Source: an uncultured Synechococcaceae cyanobacterium
Lineage (GTDB): Bacteria > Cyanobacteriota > Cyanobacteriia > PCC-6307 > Cyanobiaceae
Reading direction: 5' to 3'
Length of the DNA stretch: 64,000 bases
Assembly (NCBI GenBank): GCA_902572395.1
Contig: CACGFX010000004.1
Coordinates: 1-64,000, forward strand
Part shown: one piece after another, positions 30,406 to 44,446 of the stretch
Layout: every line of letters begins with the position of its first letter
How positions within the stretch are numbered: position 1 is the stretch's first letter
Made by a program: the position numbers and the translations under genes
Notes under the pieces: generated by a model
Seen by the model: only the letters and a program-made list of their open reading frames with translations
Told to the model about the DNA's origin: nothing
Databases searched by the model: none

Positions 30406-32028
30406 ATGTCAAAGATTAGCAGCAAAAATATAAAAAGTTTAAGTGTTCCTCAGAGCCCTGTAGTTCTTGCAATACTAGATGGATGGGGATATCGAAAAGA
30501 AAAATTAGATAATGCTATAGAAAGTGCCAATACACCAATCATGGACTCTTTGTGGCATGCTTACCCTCACACGCTAATAAGTGCCAGTGGATCTGATGTA
30601 GGCCTACCAGATGGTCAAATGGGCAATTCAGAGGTTGGGCACCTTACCATTGGTTCGGGAAGAATAATACAACAAGAACTCGTAAGGATTTCGAATATTG
30701 TAAAAAATAATCAATTAGGCTTGGTAAATGAGTTAAAAGAGATGGCTGCTTCATTAAAGAAAAATAATTCTACTTTGCATATCACGGGATTATGTTCCGA
30801 TGGAGGAGTTCATAGTCATATCAATCATTTATTAGGTTTAATAAAATGGGCATCTGATAATAAACTTAAAAAAGTTGCAATCCATATTATTACTGATGGG
30901 AGAGACACTCCTGCAAAAAGTGCTTCGAAATATTTAAATCAAATAGAATCATGCATAAAAAAATTTAACGTAGGCGAAATAGCTTCCATATGCGGAAGAT
31001 ACTGGATAATGGATAGAAATCTTTTATGGGATAGAACAGAAAAAGCATATTCTAATTTGACTGATCCAGATATTCAAATAACAAATATTTCTCCCAAGGA
31101 TTACATAGAAAAAAGTTATGCCAAAAACATAACCGATGAATTTATAGAGCCCATACGAATGTCTGAAAACTATCTTAAAGATGGAGATAGTTTGATTTGC
31201 TTCAACTTTCGTCCTGACAGATCAAGACAAATAGTCAAATCCCTTTCACATAATCAATTCTCAGACTTTAAAAGAAAAAATTATCCAAATTTAGATTTTG
31301 TTACTTTTACTCAATATGATCCCAACTTTTCCGTTAAAGTTGCATTCCCTCCTGAATCACTCAATAATTTTATAGGCCAAATAGTTTCAGAAAACGGACT
31401 TAAACAATACAGAACCGCGGAAACTGAAAAATATCCTCACGTAACATACTTTTTCAATGGAGGAGTTGAAATACCCTTACCTGGAGAAGAGAGACATTTG
31501 ATTCCATCTCCAAGAGTCGCAACCTATGATATGAAACCCGAAATGTCTGCTGAGGAATTAACTATTAGTTGCTCTAAAGCAATTAAAAGCGGTAATTATG
31601 CTTTTGTCGTAATCAATTTTGCCAATCCTGATATGGTTGGTCATACAGGCAACATGGATGCAACAATTAAAGCTATAGAAAAAGTAGATAAATGTATAGG
31701 TCAAATAGTTAATGCTACTGGAGAAATGGGCGGAAGCATTGTTATTACAGCCGATCATGGTAACGCAGAGGTAATGAAAGGATCTGAAGGAGAACCATGG
31801 ACAGCACACACAATAAATAAAGTTCCATTAATTTTAATTGAAGGTGAAAAAAGAAAAATACCAAATATGGGAAATGAAATTTATTTAAGAGAAAACGCAG
31901 GCCTAGCAGATATTGCTCCCACTTTATTGCAATTATTAAATTTACCAGTACCAAGAGAAATGACAGGCAAATCGCTTATTCAAGAAATTGAATTAAAGGG
32001 CTATAATAAGGTAGTTCAACACGTTTAA
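30406..32028 (+). CDS. gpmI: phosphoglycerate mutase, cofactor-independent
   Basis: 540 aa. The nucleophile Ser75 is in MGNSEVGH and metal-binding Asp25 is in [22 protein letters not shown] and the C-terminal metal-site [12 protein letters not shown] and ITADHGNAE are also present. Interconverts 3- and 2-phosphoglycerate in the cytosol. Followed 24 bp later by secG on the same strand, a common cyanobacterial pair. Confidence 0.95.
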   Translation: MSKISSKNIKSLSVPQSPVVLAILDGWGYRKEKLDNAIESANTPIMDSLWHAYPHTLISASGSDVGLPDGQMGNSEVGHLTIGSGRIIQQELVRISNIVKNNQLGLVNELKEMAASLKKNNSTLHITGLCSDGGVHSHINHLLGLIKWASDNKLKKVAIHIITDGRDTPAKSASKYLNQIESCIKKFNVGEIASICGRYWIMDRNLLWDRTEKAYSNLTDPDIQITNISPKDYIEKSYAKNITDEFIEPIRMSENYLKDGDSLICFNFRPDRSRQIVKSLSHNQFSDFKRKNYPNLDFVTFTQYDPNFSVKVAFPPESLNNFIGQIVSENGLKQYRTAETEKYPHVTYFFNGGVEIPLPGEERHLIPSPRVATYDMKPEMSAEELTISCSKAIKSGNYAFVVINFANPDMVGHTGNMDATIKAIEKVDKCIGQIVNATGEMGGSIVITADHGNAEVMKGSEGEPWTAHTINKVPLILIEGEKRKIPNMGNEIYLRENAGLADIAPTLLQLLNLPVPREMTGKSLIQEIELKGYNKVVQHV

Positions 32029-32052
32029 AGTATATAAAAGTTTTTTAAAGCA

Positions 32053-32280
32053 ATGATTCAAATTATTAGTTGGATTTGGGTATTTTCTGGAGTTCTTCTC
32101 ATTCTCTTAGTTTTACTTCATAGTCCCAAAGGTGATGGAATGGGAGGAATAGCCGCCAGTGGAAGCTCTATGTTCAACAGTGCAAGCAGTGCAGAAGCCT
32201 CTCTAAACAAAATAACTTGGACTTTTTTAGTGATATTTTTGTCTCTCGCAATTATTCTTAGCGCTGGTTGGATTTCATAA
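32053..32280 (+). CDS. secG: preprotein translocase SecG
   Basis: 75 aa with two helices (IIQIISWIWVFSGVLLILLVL type at the start, and TFLVIFLSLAIILSAGWIS at the end) joined by HSPKGDGMGGIAASGSSMFN, the conserved SecG loop. Accessory subunit of SecYEG in the inner and thylakoid membrane. A terminator follows. Confidence 0.92.
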   Translation: MIQIISWIWVFSGVLLILLVLLHSPKGDGMGGIAASGSSMFNSASSAEASLNKITWTFLVIFLSLAIILSAGWIS

Positions 32281-32291
32281 AAGTTGACTAA

Positions 32292-32320
32292 AAAAGGGAC
32301 CATTCTGAATGATCCCTTTT
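32292..32320. terminator. bidirectional terminator between secG and groEL
   Basis: AAAAGGGA pairs with TCCCTTTT and CATT with AATG around CTG, with one mismatch. A-run on one side and T-run on the other allow it to end both converging transcripts. Confidence 0.8.
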
Positions 32321-32345
32321 AAATTTATTAAAAACCATTGTTTAG

Positions 32346-34010
<1,665 letters not shown>

Positions 34011-34034
34011 TTAATAATTTTTGAAACAAATATT

Positions 34035-34346
34035 TTAGCTTACTACAGCTAAAATATCCTTTTCTGAGAGCAAGACATATTCATCTCCTCCCAATTTAAT
34101 GTCTGTGCCAGCATATTTGCTGTACAAAACTTTATCGCCAATACTCACTTCTGGAGTTTGTCGAGAACCATCGTCATTAAGTTTGCCAGGGCCAACCTGA
34201 GCAACTTCTCCAACCTGTGGTTTTTCTTTAGCTGAATCAGGCAAAAGAATGCCCCCAGCAGTTTTTTCCTCAGATGCGGAAACTTTAATGAATATTCTAT
34301 CTCCCAGTGGTTTTACTGTAGAGACTGTAAGTGAAACAGCTGCCAT
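34035..34346 (-). CDS. groES: co-chaperonin GroES
   Basis: 103 aa. [20 protein letters not shown] and [14 protein letters not shown] with the mobile loop, then [24 protein letters not shown]. It caps GroEL. It starts the groESL operon. No CIRCE element (TTAGCACTC-N9-GAGTGCTAA) was found in the 217 bp upstream. Confidence 0.96.
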
Positions 34347-36024
<1,678 letters not shown>

Positions 36025-36064
36025 ATATCTACATATATATTTAACCTTCAATAATTTTAAATTA

Positions 36065-36469
36065 ATGGCAATTTCTCTAAAAGTTTTAGCTCCCAATAAA
36101 AATGTTTACCAAGGCGAAGCTGAAGAAGTAATCCTTCCTAGTACTACCGGTCAACTTGGTATACTTCCAGGACACATTTCTTTAGTTACTGCTATAGATA
36201 TTGGCGTTTTAAGGCTAAGAATGAATTCCCAGTGGAAATCAATAGCTCTTATGGGAGGCTTCGCTGAAATTGAATCAGATGAAGTTATAGTTTTAGTAAA
36301 TAATGCTGAAATTGGTTCTGAAATTAATGTACAAAATGCTGAACAAGATCTTCAAGAAGCAAAATTAACAATTAGCAAATTTTCTGAAAGTGAAAAAAAT
36401 CCAGAGAAAATTAAAGCCTTGAAAGAGGCTTCAAAGGCTGAGGCTAGGATACAAGCAGCAAAGAACTAA
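36065..36469 (+). CDS. atpC: ATP synthase epsilon subunit
   Basis: 134 aa. The N-terminal beta-sandwich ([29 protein letters not shown]) and a C-terminal two-helix part ([34 protein letters not shown]) are typical. Rotor subunit and intrinsic inhibitor. Downstream of atpD by 40 bp. Confidence 0.95.
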   Translation: MAISLKVLAPNKNVYQGEAEEVILPSTTGQLGILPGHISLVTAIDIGVLRLRMNSQWKSIALMGGFAEIESDEVIVLVNNAEIGSEINVQNAEQDLQEAKLTISKFSESEKNPEKIKALKEASKAEARIQAAKN

Positions 36470-36472
36470 TAT

Positions 36473-36949
36473 TTAAGCGGTTCCACAAAAAGTTACTTCT
36501 GGAAACTTTAATTTGGCTTCTTCTAATTTTTTTGTCTTACCTTCTTCTTGCCAGTAGTTTATCACTTCAGTAGCTTTATTCAATATCTCCACTCTTTCGT
36601 TATCTGTAATCCAACCTTTATTCTCAAGTTCACTTTTTAATTTTTCCCAAGCATCATCTCTTGGCCAAAAATAATAGGCAGTAAGAGGGCTTGGGCCTCC
36701 ACCTACTATTTGATCCACTGCTAAAGCCACATTATCAGGTAACCACAATACTTTAATTAAGAACCTTCCTTCATCAGGTTTAGGGGTATAACCAGTGGGT
36801 ACCCCATCTTCATCAATCGTGGCAGCTGCCAATACAGCTGTGGCACCCATCATTCCTAAATTAGGAGAAGAATTTTTAGAGTTTGGTGCATCAATGTTTT
36901 TTTCCTTTTTTTCTGTTGAACTTTGATTTAACTTATCTGATGAAGTCAT
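36473..36949 (-). CDS. ribosomal protein PSRP-3 (Ycf65-like)
   Basis: 158 aa. The C-terminal 100 residues match the PSRP-3/Ycf65 family: [58 protein letters not shown]. It binds the 30S subunit in plastids and cyanobacteria. The N-terminal about 55 residues are Asn/Ser/Lys-rich with low complexity and are unusual in length. Convergent with atpC, three bases apart. Confidence 0.88.
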   Translation of the reverse strand: MTSSDKLNQSSTEKKEKNIDAPNSKNSSPNLGMMGATAVLAAATIDEDGVPTGYTPKPDEGRFLIKVLWLPDNVALAVDQIVGGGPSPLTAYYFWPRDDAWEKLKSELENKGWITDNERVEILNKATEVINYWQEEGKTKKLEEAKLKFPEVTFCGTA

Positions 36950-37057
36950 TCACTTAATTTATATTTAATAAATAATTTATCAGTTTATGGTCACATTTTG
37001 ATTGATTTATTCAAAAGTTTCTTGATTTTAGTTATTGATGCAATTTAAACAGGATTT

Positions 37058-37216
37058 TTATCTATCATGAGTTACTTCATAAAAATCATAAATAGTGGCT
37101 TCCAATGAATCCCAAAGATCTTTGGGGATATCGTTTTCTTCTGCGAACATGCCAAGCTGACTAGCCAAGCCTCTTGCTTGAGAAAGTTTCGAATCATATG
37201 AATCGGACTTATTCAT
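37058..37216 (-). CDS. hypothetical protein, 52 aa
   Basis: ATG to TAA encodes a soluble helical protein (LSQARGLASQLGMFAEENDI, PKDLWGSLEATIYDFYE). Located between PSRP-3 and pepP on the same strand. Pattern suggests two short amphipathic helices. No family recognised. Confidence 0.6.
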   Translation of the reverse strand: MNKSDSYDSKLSQARGLASQLGMFAEENDIPKDLWDSLEATIYDFYEVTHDR

Positions 37217-37269
37217 TTTGAACTTTAAACTTAATAAAAAATAAATCTAATAACTTAATAAGTCAAATT

Positions 37270-38595
37270 TCAAAATTCTAAATCAGAAATTTCTTTTAAT
37301 GCCGCAACACTTAAAACTTCAGGGTTTGTATCTTTGACCAAGATATCATCTTCTATTCTTATCCCTATGCCTTTCCATTTCTCATCTATAAGAGGTTGTC
37401 CCTCAGGGACTGGGATTCTATCACTTATGTAAATCCCAGGTTCTACCGTAAGAATCATTCCATTCTGTAATGGCACTTCATAGTCCCCCATTCTGTATGC
37501 TCCAACATCATGTACGTCTAAGCCGAGCCAATGTCCAGTTCTATGCATGTAAAGATGTTTATAAGATTGATTCTCAATTATCTCTTCAGTACTTCCCGAT
37601 AATAAACCAATTTCTTTTAATCCTTCTATAAGAATTGTTAAAGCAACATTATGAACTGCACTAGAATTAGATCCCTTTACAGCACTTTTAATTGCATTTT
37701 TCTGAGCACTCAAAACAATTTCATAGATAACTTTTTGCTCATTAGAAAATTTACCACCTATTGGAATAGTTCTCGTTATGTCTCCATTGTAATAATCAAT
37801 TAGTGAGCATCCAGCATCCACCAATAATAAATCTTCTTTCTTCAATGGTGAGTTATTTGAAGTGTAATGCAAAATACAAGCATTATCCCCTGAAGCAACG
37901 ATAGAATTATATGCAGGTCCTCTGGCCCCTTTTTCCAAAAAGAATCCCTCTAGAAGACCCTGAATTTGCCTTTCATTTTTCTTTGATGAGATAGATTCTC
38001 TTACTAGTTCATGAGCTTCTGCTGAAATTTGTATAGCCTCTCTCATTCTGTTTATTTCAAATTCACTTTTAATTAATCTCATCTCATTTAAATAAATCTC
38101 TGGAGATTTTATAGAGTTTGCACCAATACCTGATCTTGATCGATTTTCAAGTTGTTGTGAAAATATCTCTAATACTATCTTCTCAATTAATGGATACTTA
38201 CCTATTGAAAAAACAAGTTCATCGGAACCATTTATATAACCTGGAAGCAAATCTCTTAGTTCGGTTATTGAGTGAGCCTTGTCAGCCTTAAACTCTTTTT
38301 CTGCGCCTTCTAAACCCCATCTAAAGCCATGCCAGACTTCACTTATAACATCTTTAGGAGCGACAAACATAATAAATCTCTCTCCCTTTGGCTTATGCGA
38401 TAAGAAAAGAGCAATTGCATCAGGCTCATCGAAACCAGTTAAATACCAAAAATTACTATCTTGTCTAAAAGGGTATTCACAATCGGCATGATGTTTTACA
38501 AGATTAGCTCCTGGAATAATGGCAGCTTTTCCATTTAGTTTATTCAAGAAAATTTCTCTTCTTTCTTCAAAAACTTTATGGTCAGGTTCAAACAT
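37270..38595 (-). CDS. pepP: Xaa-Pro aminopeptidase
   Basis: 441 aa. The N-terminal creatinase-like domain is followed by the pita-bread catalytic domain with metal ligands in LLLVDAGCSLIDYYNGDITR (two Asp), MHRTGHWLGLDVHD (His), VEPGIYI and IRIEDD (two Glu). Removes N-terminal residues before proline, cytosolic. Full-length. Confidence 0.93.
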   Translation of the reverse strand: MFEPDHKVFEERREIFLNKLNGKAAIIPGANLVKHHADCEYPFRQDSNFWYLTGFDEPDAIALFLSHKPKGERFIMFVAPKDVISEVWHGFRWGLEGAEKEFKADKAHSITELRDLLPGYINGSDELVFSIGKYPLIEKIVLEIFSQQLENRSRSGIGANSIKSPEIYLNEMRLIKSEFEINRMREAIQISAEAHELVRESISSKKNERQIQGLLEGFFLEKGARGPAYNSIVASGDNACILHYTSNNSPLKKEDLLLVDAGCSLIDYYNGDITRTIPIGGKFSNEQKVIYEIVLSAQKNAIKSAVKGSNSSAVHNVALTILIEGLKEIGLLSGSTEEIIENQSYKHLYMHRTGHWLGLDVHDVGAYRMGDYEVPLQNGMILTVEPGIYISDRIPVPEGQPLIDEKWKGIGIRIEDDILVKDTNPEVLSVAALKEISDLEF

Positions 38596-38669
38596 AAATT
38601 CTGTATTGGCGTGTTTAAAAAAAAAATGGAAGAATGAATTAAAACAGATTTAGTAACTAATCTTGCTTA

Positions 38670-39653
38670 ATGGAACCAAGTGTTTACGGATTATTATTAC
38701 TCATAATAGTTATCTTAATTGGATCAGCATGTTGTTCGGGAGTAGAAGCAGCTTTTTTAGCTGTAAATTCAATTAGAATTTTAGAAATTGCCTCTAGACA
38801 AAAACCAAAAAGTTCTGCAAATCAACTTCTAAAACTTAGAAAACATCTTGGACGGACACTAACTGTAATTACTATTACTAATAATGGATTTAATATAATT
38901 GGCAGTCTTATTTTAGGAGTATACGGAGCATTGGTAATTAATAGCAGTTTTGGTTTAACCCTTTTTTCAGTAGCTTTTTACATACTTGTTGTTTTGGTAG
39001 GAGAAGTACTACCAAAAGCTCTTGGCACAAGATTTTCAGTTCAAATAGCACTATTATCTGTTCCTATCTTGCGAATATTAAATACTTTAATGAGGCCATT
39101 CTTAATATTAATTGAACAGATATTTCCAGTTATTACAGCAGAAAACGAAATTTCAACTGATGAAGAAGAAATTAGACAAATGGCAAAAATTGGAAGTCAG
39201 AAAGGTTTGATAGAGGCTGATGAGGCAGCAATGATATTTAAGGTTTTTCAATTAAATGACTTAAAAGCAAAAGACTTAATGACCCCTAGGGTTTCGGCAC
39301 CGTGTCTTGATGGGTCATCAAATCTTGATAAAATTTCAAAACTCGTTATGTCTGACAGCTCTCCATGGTGGGTTATTTTGGGAGATAAAGTTGACAAAAT
39401 ACAAGGGGTAGTAAAGCGTGAGAAAATCTTGGCAGAGTTAATAAATGGTGAAAATAAAAAATTATTATCAGAAATTTGCGAACCTGTTGACTACATTCCC
39501 GAAATGATTAAAGCAGATCAATTATTAACTAAATTTGACAAGAATCATAAAGGAGTAAAAGTAGTAGTAGATGAATTCGGGGGATTCGTGGGAATTATTG
39601 GTGCAGAAGCTGTGTTATCTGTATTAGCTGGTTGGTGGAAAAATAAATCATGA
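38670..39653 (+). CDS. CNNM/CorC-type transporter (DUF21 + CBS)
   Basis: 327 aa. DUF21 domain of three to four membrane helices (GSACCSGVEAAFLAVNSIRI; GEVLPKALGTRF), then a CBS pair (DLMTPRVSAPCLDGSSNLDK; KVVVDEFGGFVGIIGAEAVL). Members move Mg2+ or other divalent ions. The C-terminal CorC/HlyC domain is absent. The stop overlaps the start of the GTPase gene (ATGA). Confidence 0.85.
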   Translation: MEPSVYGLLLLIIVILIGSACCSGVEAAFLAVNSIRILEIASRQKPKSSANQLLKLRKHLGRTLTVITITNNGFNIIGSLILGVYGALVINSSFGLTLFSVAFYILVVLVGEVLPKALGTRFSVQIALLSVPILRILNTLMRPFLILIEQIFPVITAENEISTDEEEIRQMAKIGSQKGLIEADEAAMIFKVFQLNDLKAKDLMTPRVSAPCLDGSSNLDKISKLVMSDSSPWWVILGDKVDKIQGVVKREKILAELINGENKKLLSEICEPVDYIPEMIKADQLLTKFDKNHKGVKVVVDEFGGFVGIIGAEAVLSVLAGWWKNKS

Positions 39654-40891
39654 AACATTCTAAAATTAAAGAAAATTATTTACTGTTAAAAAAATGGTGG
39701 GAGACTATTGATCTTACCAATTATGAAAAAAGTTTTCTTAATAGAGAAATAATTTCTTTTAATCAACAACTTATAAGACTCAAAGAAAAAAAATTAAGAA
39801 TTGGCGCATATGGTAAATCAGGTGTTGGAAAATCTTCTGTTTTAAATTCTTTATTAAAACAAGACATATTCAAAACAGATATTATAAATGGGACCACGAA
39901 AGAAATACAATCGGAAACGAGGACTCTTAAAGATCAAACACTCAATAGTTTAGAGCTACTAGATTCTCCAGGATTTGATTTCTGCAATATTAAATTTCCA
40001 GATAAAGTTTACTATTACATAAATCATTCAGATCTTATTCTTTTTATAGTTTCGGGAGATTTAAATAGAAATGAGTTAAAAGAAATAAGCTCTTTTATAA
40101 AAGATGGAAAAAAAATTATTTTAATATTAAACAAAATCGATCTATTTAATAAAAATGAATTAAAAGAGATAATTGAAAATATAAAGTTTAAACTTCCAAA
40201 AGATTTAAATATTCCAATAATTATTAATAATGAAAACAATCTCAAAAATTACATAGCGAAATTAATCAATCAATATGGTGAGATATTATTAACACTAAAT
40301 TCTATTCAATTAGCTGACAAGTTGTTTCTGAAAATAAAAGAACAAAGATTGAAAAGAAGGCAGAAATTAGCTCAATCAACTATTGGTAAATTTTCGACTA
40401 TGAAGGCATCCGCAGTAGCTCTTAATCCTTTTATTTTATTTGATGTTGCTGGTAGTTTTGCACTAGATACTGCATTGATTAACGAATTAAGTAAGATTTA
40501 CGGCTTAAAGTTGAAAGGCGAATCTATAAGAAAAATATTTAAAAATATATCCATTAATAATTTATGTTTGGGAATCACTCAAGTCGGCGTTAATACCTCT
40601 TTCAACCTTATTAAGAAACTAATTCTTTTAACAGCACCCTTTACTAACGGGCTTTCATTATTACCCTATGGACCCATAGCAATTATACAAGCAGCAATCG
40701 CAATAAATTCTACAAAAATTCTAGGAAAATTAGCAGCAAAAGAGATATTTATAAGAAGCAAAACTTCTTTTATAGAACCTGCTATTTTGATCCAAAATAT
40801 TAATTTTAATGACCCAGAGATTTTTAACTACATAAATATTTATTTTTCAAATAGAAATTTAAATAATAATTTTGTTAGTTTTCTACCTTAA
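39650..40891 (+). CDS. membrane-associated GTPase with DUF697-like tail
   Basis: 413 aa. P-loop GKSGVGKS (55-62), G3 DSPG (105-108) and G4 NKID (161-164) of the TRAFAC Era-like group. The C-terminal 180 residues (STMKASAVALNPFILFDVAG; YGPIAIIQAAIAINSTKILG) are DUF697-like and hydrophobic, suggesting membrane association. Translationally coupled to the CNNM gene, perhaps functionally linked to ion handling, which is inference. Followed by nadD. Confidence 0.82.
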   Translation: MKHSKIKENYLLLKKWWETIDLTNYEKSFLNREIISFNQQLIRLKEKKLRIGAYGKSGVGKSSVLNSLLKQDIFKTDIINGTTKEIQSETRTLKDQTLNSLELLDSPGFDFCNIKFPDKVYYYINHSDLILFIVSGDLNRNELKEISSFIKDGKKIILILNKIDLFNKNELKEIIENIKFKLPKDLNIPIIINNENNLKNYIAKLINQYGEILLTLNSIQLADKLFLKIKEQRLKRRQKLAQSTIGKFSTMKASAVALNPFILFDVAGSFALDTALINELSKIYGLKLKGESIRKIFKNISINNLCLGITQVGVNTSFNLIKKLILLTAPFTNGLSLLPYGPIAIIQAAIAINSTKILGKLAAKEIFIRSKTSFIEPAILIQNINFNDPEIFNYINIYFSNRNLNNNFVSFLP

Positions 40892-40899
40892 AACTTAAA

Positions 40900-41478
40900 A
40901 TGGGAAAAAGCATTGCTTTATTTGGTACGAGTGCTGATCCACCCACAATTGGGCACAAAAAAATTCTTGAAGAATTATCCAAAATTTATTCTTTTACCAT
41001 TACATATGTAAGCAACAACCCCAAAAAAAAGCACATAGAGGATATCTCAATTCGTAGCCATTTATTGAAAACTCTTATTGATGATTTAGATAATCCGAAA
41101 ATTTTATTTAATCAAAAAATAAGTAGCCAATGGGCAGTAGAGTCAATCAAAAAATGTAAAGAAATTTATAACTTTAATAATTTAGATTTTGTTATTGGGA
41201 GTGATTTAATTAAAGATATTTTCTACTGGAAAAATTTCGACAAAATTATTTTAGAGGTAAGTTTTTTTATAATTTTAAGAGAGGGATATCCTGTGGAATC
41301 AAATACTCTTAAAATGTTAGAAACTTATAAAGTGAAATTTAAGATTTCAACCATCAAAACCCCAAACATTTCAAGTTCTAAGTTTAGATTAAATTTTAAT
41401 TGTTCTAACTTACCGTCTTCGTTAATAGATATAGTTAAGAAGAATAATTTATATGAATCCATCAAATTAGTTGAATGA
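40900..41478 (+). CDS. nadD: nicotinate-nucleotide adenylyltransferase
   Basis: 192 aa nucleotidyltransferase. GTSADPPTIGHKKIL corresponds to GTFDPPHxGH, and ISSSKFR to the C-terminal ISSTxIR motif. NadD converts nicotinate mononucleotide to deamido-NAD. Immediately precedes nadE, with a 4-base overlap, so the final two steps of NAD synthesis are co-expressed. Confidence 0.88.
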   Translation: MGKSIALFGTSADPPTIGHKKILEELSKIYSFTITYVSNNPKKKHIEDISIRSHLLKTLIDDLDNPKILFNQKISSQWAVESIKKCKEIYNFNNLDFVIGSDLIKDIFYWKNFDKIILEVSFFIILREGYPVESNTLKMLETYKVKFKISTIKTPNISSSKFRLNFNCSNLPSSLIDIVKKNNLYESIKLVE

Positions 41479-43172
41479 AATTTTTACTTGCCCAAATAAA
41501 TCCAGTTGTTGGAGATTTAGAAGGCAATGCAAAAAAAATACTTAATATTGCTTCGAAAGCTAGCTCAATAGCCGCTGATTTTGTTCTTACTCCAGAATTG
41601 TCATTATGGGGATATCCTGCAAATGACTTACTTTTTAAAAAAAGTTTAATCAAAAATCAATACCAAATTCTTGATCAATTAGCTTTAGATATTAATAAAA
41701 AATATGGCAACTTAAGCATCTCAATCGGAATAGCTGAGATAATAAATGATTCTTTTTTTCCTAATCTTTATAATTCTATTGCGTTGGTTGAGGGCGGTGA
41801 ATGGAAAATAATTGCTCGGAAAATTATTCTTCCCACGTATGAAGTATTTGATGAGAAAAGATACTTTAGATCAGAAGAAAAAGTTTCCGTATTGATTAAA
41901 CAAATTAAAAACAAAACTTGGCGACTTGGCTTTACTATATGTGAGGATTTATGGGTCAACAAAGATATAGAAGGTAGAGGAATCCATAGAAAAAATCCCA
42001 TTATTGGTTTAAAGAAAAAAAAAGTTGATATTTTAGTAAATTTATCAGCCTCCCCATATACTCTGAAAAAGTTAGAGCTAAGATCCAAGGTTTCCAGTTT
42101 TGCTGCACAATATCTTCAAGTACCTCTTATTTATGTCAACCAGATTGGAGCAAATGATAATTTAATTTTTGATGGAAATAGTTTTATTCTGGATAAGAAT
42201 GGATCTAAAATTAAGCAACTAAAATCTTTTTCGGAAGATCTCTCAAGCTGGGAAATTAAGCAAACAAAACCTGAAAAAAATGAATTTGAAAACTGCGAAA
42301 TGTCATCAATTTTTGATGCATTAGTCCTTGGTGTTAAAGATTATGCAAAAAAATGTGGATTTAAAACAGCTTTAGTTGGATTAAGTGGTGGTATCGATTC
42401 AGCACTTGTCTCAGCAATTGCCACAGCGGCTCTGGGAAGTGATAATGTTTATTGCGTTTCAATGCCCTCTAAATGGAGCTCATCTCATTCGAAGAGTGAT
42501 GCAAAAGATTTAGCAAGAAGATTAAAGATAACTTTCAAGAGCATTCCAATTGAAAACTTGATGACCTCTTTTGAAGAATCATTTATAAAAACCATATCTT
42601 TCGAGATGGCTGAAATAACAAATCAAAATATTCAGTCAAGGATAAGAGGCACACTTCTTATGGCTTTAGCAAATCAAGAAAAGCATTTGTTACTCTCAAC
42701 AGGCAATAAATCAGAACTAGCCGTAGGATATTGCACACTTTATGGTGATATGAATGGGGGATTATCTGTAATTGGGGATTTATATAAAACTAATGTTTTT
42801 AAATTATGCAATTGGCTTGATAGTGAAGATTCAATTAATCGTAGAAAGTTGTATATGTTAGATACTAATGTAGATATAATTGGTGAAAATATACGTACAA
42901 AAGCTCCAAGTGCCGAATTAGGTCCTGATCAATTAGATACTGATTCTCTGCCACCTTATTCTATTTTAGATAATATTCTTAAAGGAATTATTGAAGAGAA
43001 AAAAGATTTACAACAACTAGAAGAAGATGGTTATAAAAAAGATTTAATTTTAAAAATTATCTCACTCATAAAAAAAGCGGAATTTAAAAGAAAGCAAGCT
43101 CCTCCAATCCTAAAACTAAGCAGTCAATCATTAGGAAGTGACTGGAGAGTTCCCATTGCAATATCTTATTAA
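41475..43172 (+). CDS. nadE: glutamine-dependent NAD+ synthetase
   Basis: 565 aa. The N-terminal nitrilase-fold glutaminase has the triad E41 (ELSLWGYP), K116 (ARKIILP) and C156 (TICEDLW). The C-terminal synthetase has SGGIDS (304-309) for ATP. Converts deamido-NAD to NAD using glutamine ammonia. Overlaps nadD by four bases and DUF3326 by four in convergent direction. Confidence 0.95.
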   Translation: MKFLLAQINPVVGDLEGNAKKILNIASKASSIAADFVLTPELSLWGYPANDLLFKKSLIKNQYQILDQLALDINKKYGNLSISIGIAEIINDSFFPNLYNSIALVEGGEWKIIARKIILPTYEVFDEKRYFRSEEKVSVLIKQIKNKTWRLGFTICEDLWVNKDIEGRGIHRKNPIIGLKKKKVDILVNLSASPYTLKKLELRSKVSSFAAQYLQVPLIYVNQIGANDNLIFDGNSFILDKNGSKIKQLKSFSEDLSSWEIKQTKPEKNEFENCEMSSIFDALVLGVKDYAKKCGFKTALVGLSGGIDSALVSAIATAALGSDNVYCVSMPSKWSSSHSKSDAKDLARRLKITFKSIPIENLMTSFEESFIKTISFEMAEITNQNIQSRIRGTLLMALANQEKHLLLSTGNKSELAVGYCTLYGDMNGGLSVIGDLYKTNVFKLCNWLDSEDSINRRKLYMLDTNVDIIGENIRTKAPSAELGPDQLDTDSLPPYSILDNILKGIIEEKKDLQQLEEDGYKKDLILKIISLIKKAEFKRKQAPPILKLSSQSLGSDWRVPIAISY

Positions 43173-44227
43173 TCACTATAAGCACACTGTTGGATTTTTT
43201 TTAAAGGCCGTTTAACTGAATCAAGGTTGATTCCTTTTTTGATAGCAAGAATTATGCCTGCAGCCTCTAAAAAATTATCAACTTCAAAAAGATTGGGATA
43301 ATTATAAAATTCATTTGTCACTTTTAATGTATTTTGATTTTTTACAGAGATAATATTTAAACCTTTTTCAATCCCTGCTAGTACTGCTTCTCCACCTAAT
43401 GCACCATTAGGAACAACAATAGATTCAATCTGATCAGGGTGGAGTGAGATTGATTCATTTTTAGCCGGCAATTCAACAATGTCAGGTGCATTGCTTAACC
43501 CAATCAGTACTGATGGTAAAAAGGTGTATCCTATTTCTTCTGCAGCTGCACGAGGATCTAAATTTTCATTCAATTCAATTGGATTTAAAGCAGGTGCGTG
43601 AGCACAGGGAACTTTTAAAAATTTGCTTATTAAATGACTTATAACTGCTTCGACTCCAGCGATAGGATCAACCCCTTTCCCCTCTCTATAGAAATTAGTT
43701 TCTAAAGAATCTGGATCATCTGGAAATTTTGCCACAATTGCTATTGCCGTAACTCCTTTTTCTATTAAACATTTTCCAGCATTAATTAGAGTATCGGGAT
43801 TTTCAATTATGCCACCACTGATTTTTGAAGAATCAAAGTCAATTACTATGTTTAATGGCTTTTTTGTAATCACATAAGAATGAACATTAATCCCTAAAGT
43901 AGAAACACATGCATCAGCAACTTGTAAATGTCTTACTAATATTTCTTTTTTAATGGCTGAGTCAAAAATTATCCCAATTTTCTGTTGCTTTTCCCTTTTT
44001 AAAGCGATTTCTCCTTTAGCAAGTCGATCTAAACTATAACCCTCAACATAAAAAATATTTTTATCTTTTTCAGAAAGAGTACCGCCATTCATAACATTTG
44101 GATGAGTAATTAAACATCCACTTGCGGATGCTAATAATTTAGCGGTAGGAAGTGCATCCCCAGCAAAACCTCCTACTTCACAACCAATACCAGTTGGAAT
44201 AATGAATATTGTTGGTGAATTTTCCAT
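43169..44227 (-). CDS. DUF3326 protein
   Basis: 352 aa. IIPTGIGCEVGGFAGDALPT at the start and the ITHPNVMNGG and HAPALNPI segments are characteristic of DUF3326, a cyanobacterial and plant protein of unknown function. The Gly-rich N-terminal motif suggests a nucleotide or cofactor site, which is inference. Downstream of the ferredoxin and a small gene. Confidence 0.78.
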   Translation of the reverse strand: MENSPTIFIIPTGIGCEVGGFAGDALPTAKLLASASGCLITHPNVMNGGTLSEKDKNIFYVEGYSLDRLAKGEIALKREKQQKIGIIFDSAIKKEILVRHLQVADACVSTLGINVHSYVITKKPLNIVIDFDSSKISGGIIENPDTLINAGKCLIEKGVTAIAIVAKFPDDPDSLETNFYREGKGVDPIAGVEAVISHLISKFLKVPCAHAPALNPIELNENLDPRAAAEEIGYTFLPSVLIGLSNAPDIVELPAKNESISLHPDQIESIVVPNGALGGEAVLAGIEKGLNIISVKNQNTLKVTNEFYNYPNLFEVDNFLEAAGIILAIKKGINLDSVKRPLKKIQQCAYSD

Positions 44228-44254
44228 TATTAAAAATATTTCAATTTATATTTT

Positions 44255-44446
44255 TTAAATAGCTATGACAGCTTTAATTTTAAGTTTTTTTGTTCCAACA
44301 GAGTCAATAGAATTTTGAATATCAACAATTGACCATCGAATTAAATCTCCTTTTTTTTCTAAATTTGTAATGATGAATTCCCTTAAATTTTTTAATTTGA
44401 TTGAAACTGGCCAATCTAAATAATAATCAACTGAACTTAATTTCAT
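44255..44446 (-). CDS. hypothetical protein, 63 aa
   Basis: Small soluble protein (LDWPVSIKLKNLREFIITNL; DLIRWSIVDIQNSIDSVGTK; KLKIKAVIAI) with an apparent helix then a beta pair. Its ATG overlaps the ferredoxin stop by four bases, so it may be a ferredoxin partner. No family recognised. Confidence 0.68.
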   Translation of the reverse strand: MKLSSVDYYLDWPVSIKLKNLREFIITNLEKKGDLIRWSIVDIQNSIDSVGTKKLKIKAVIAI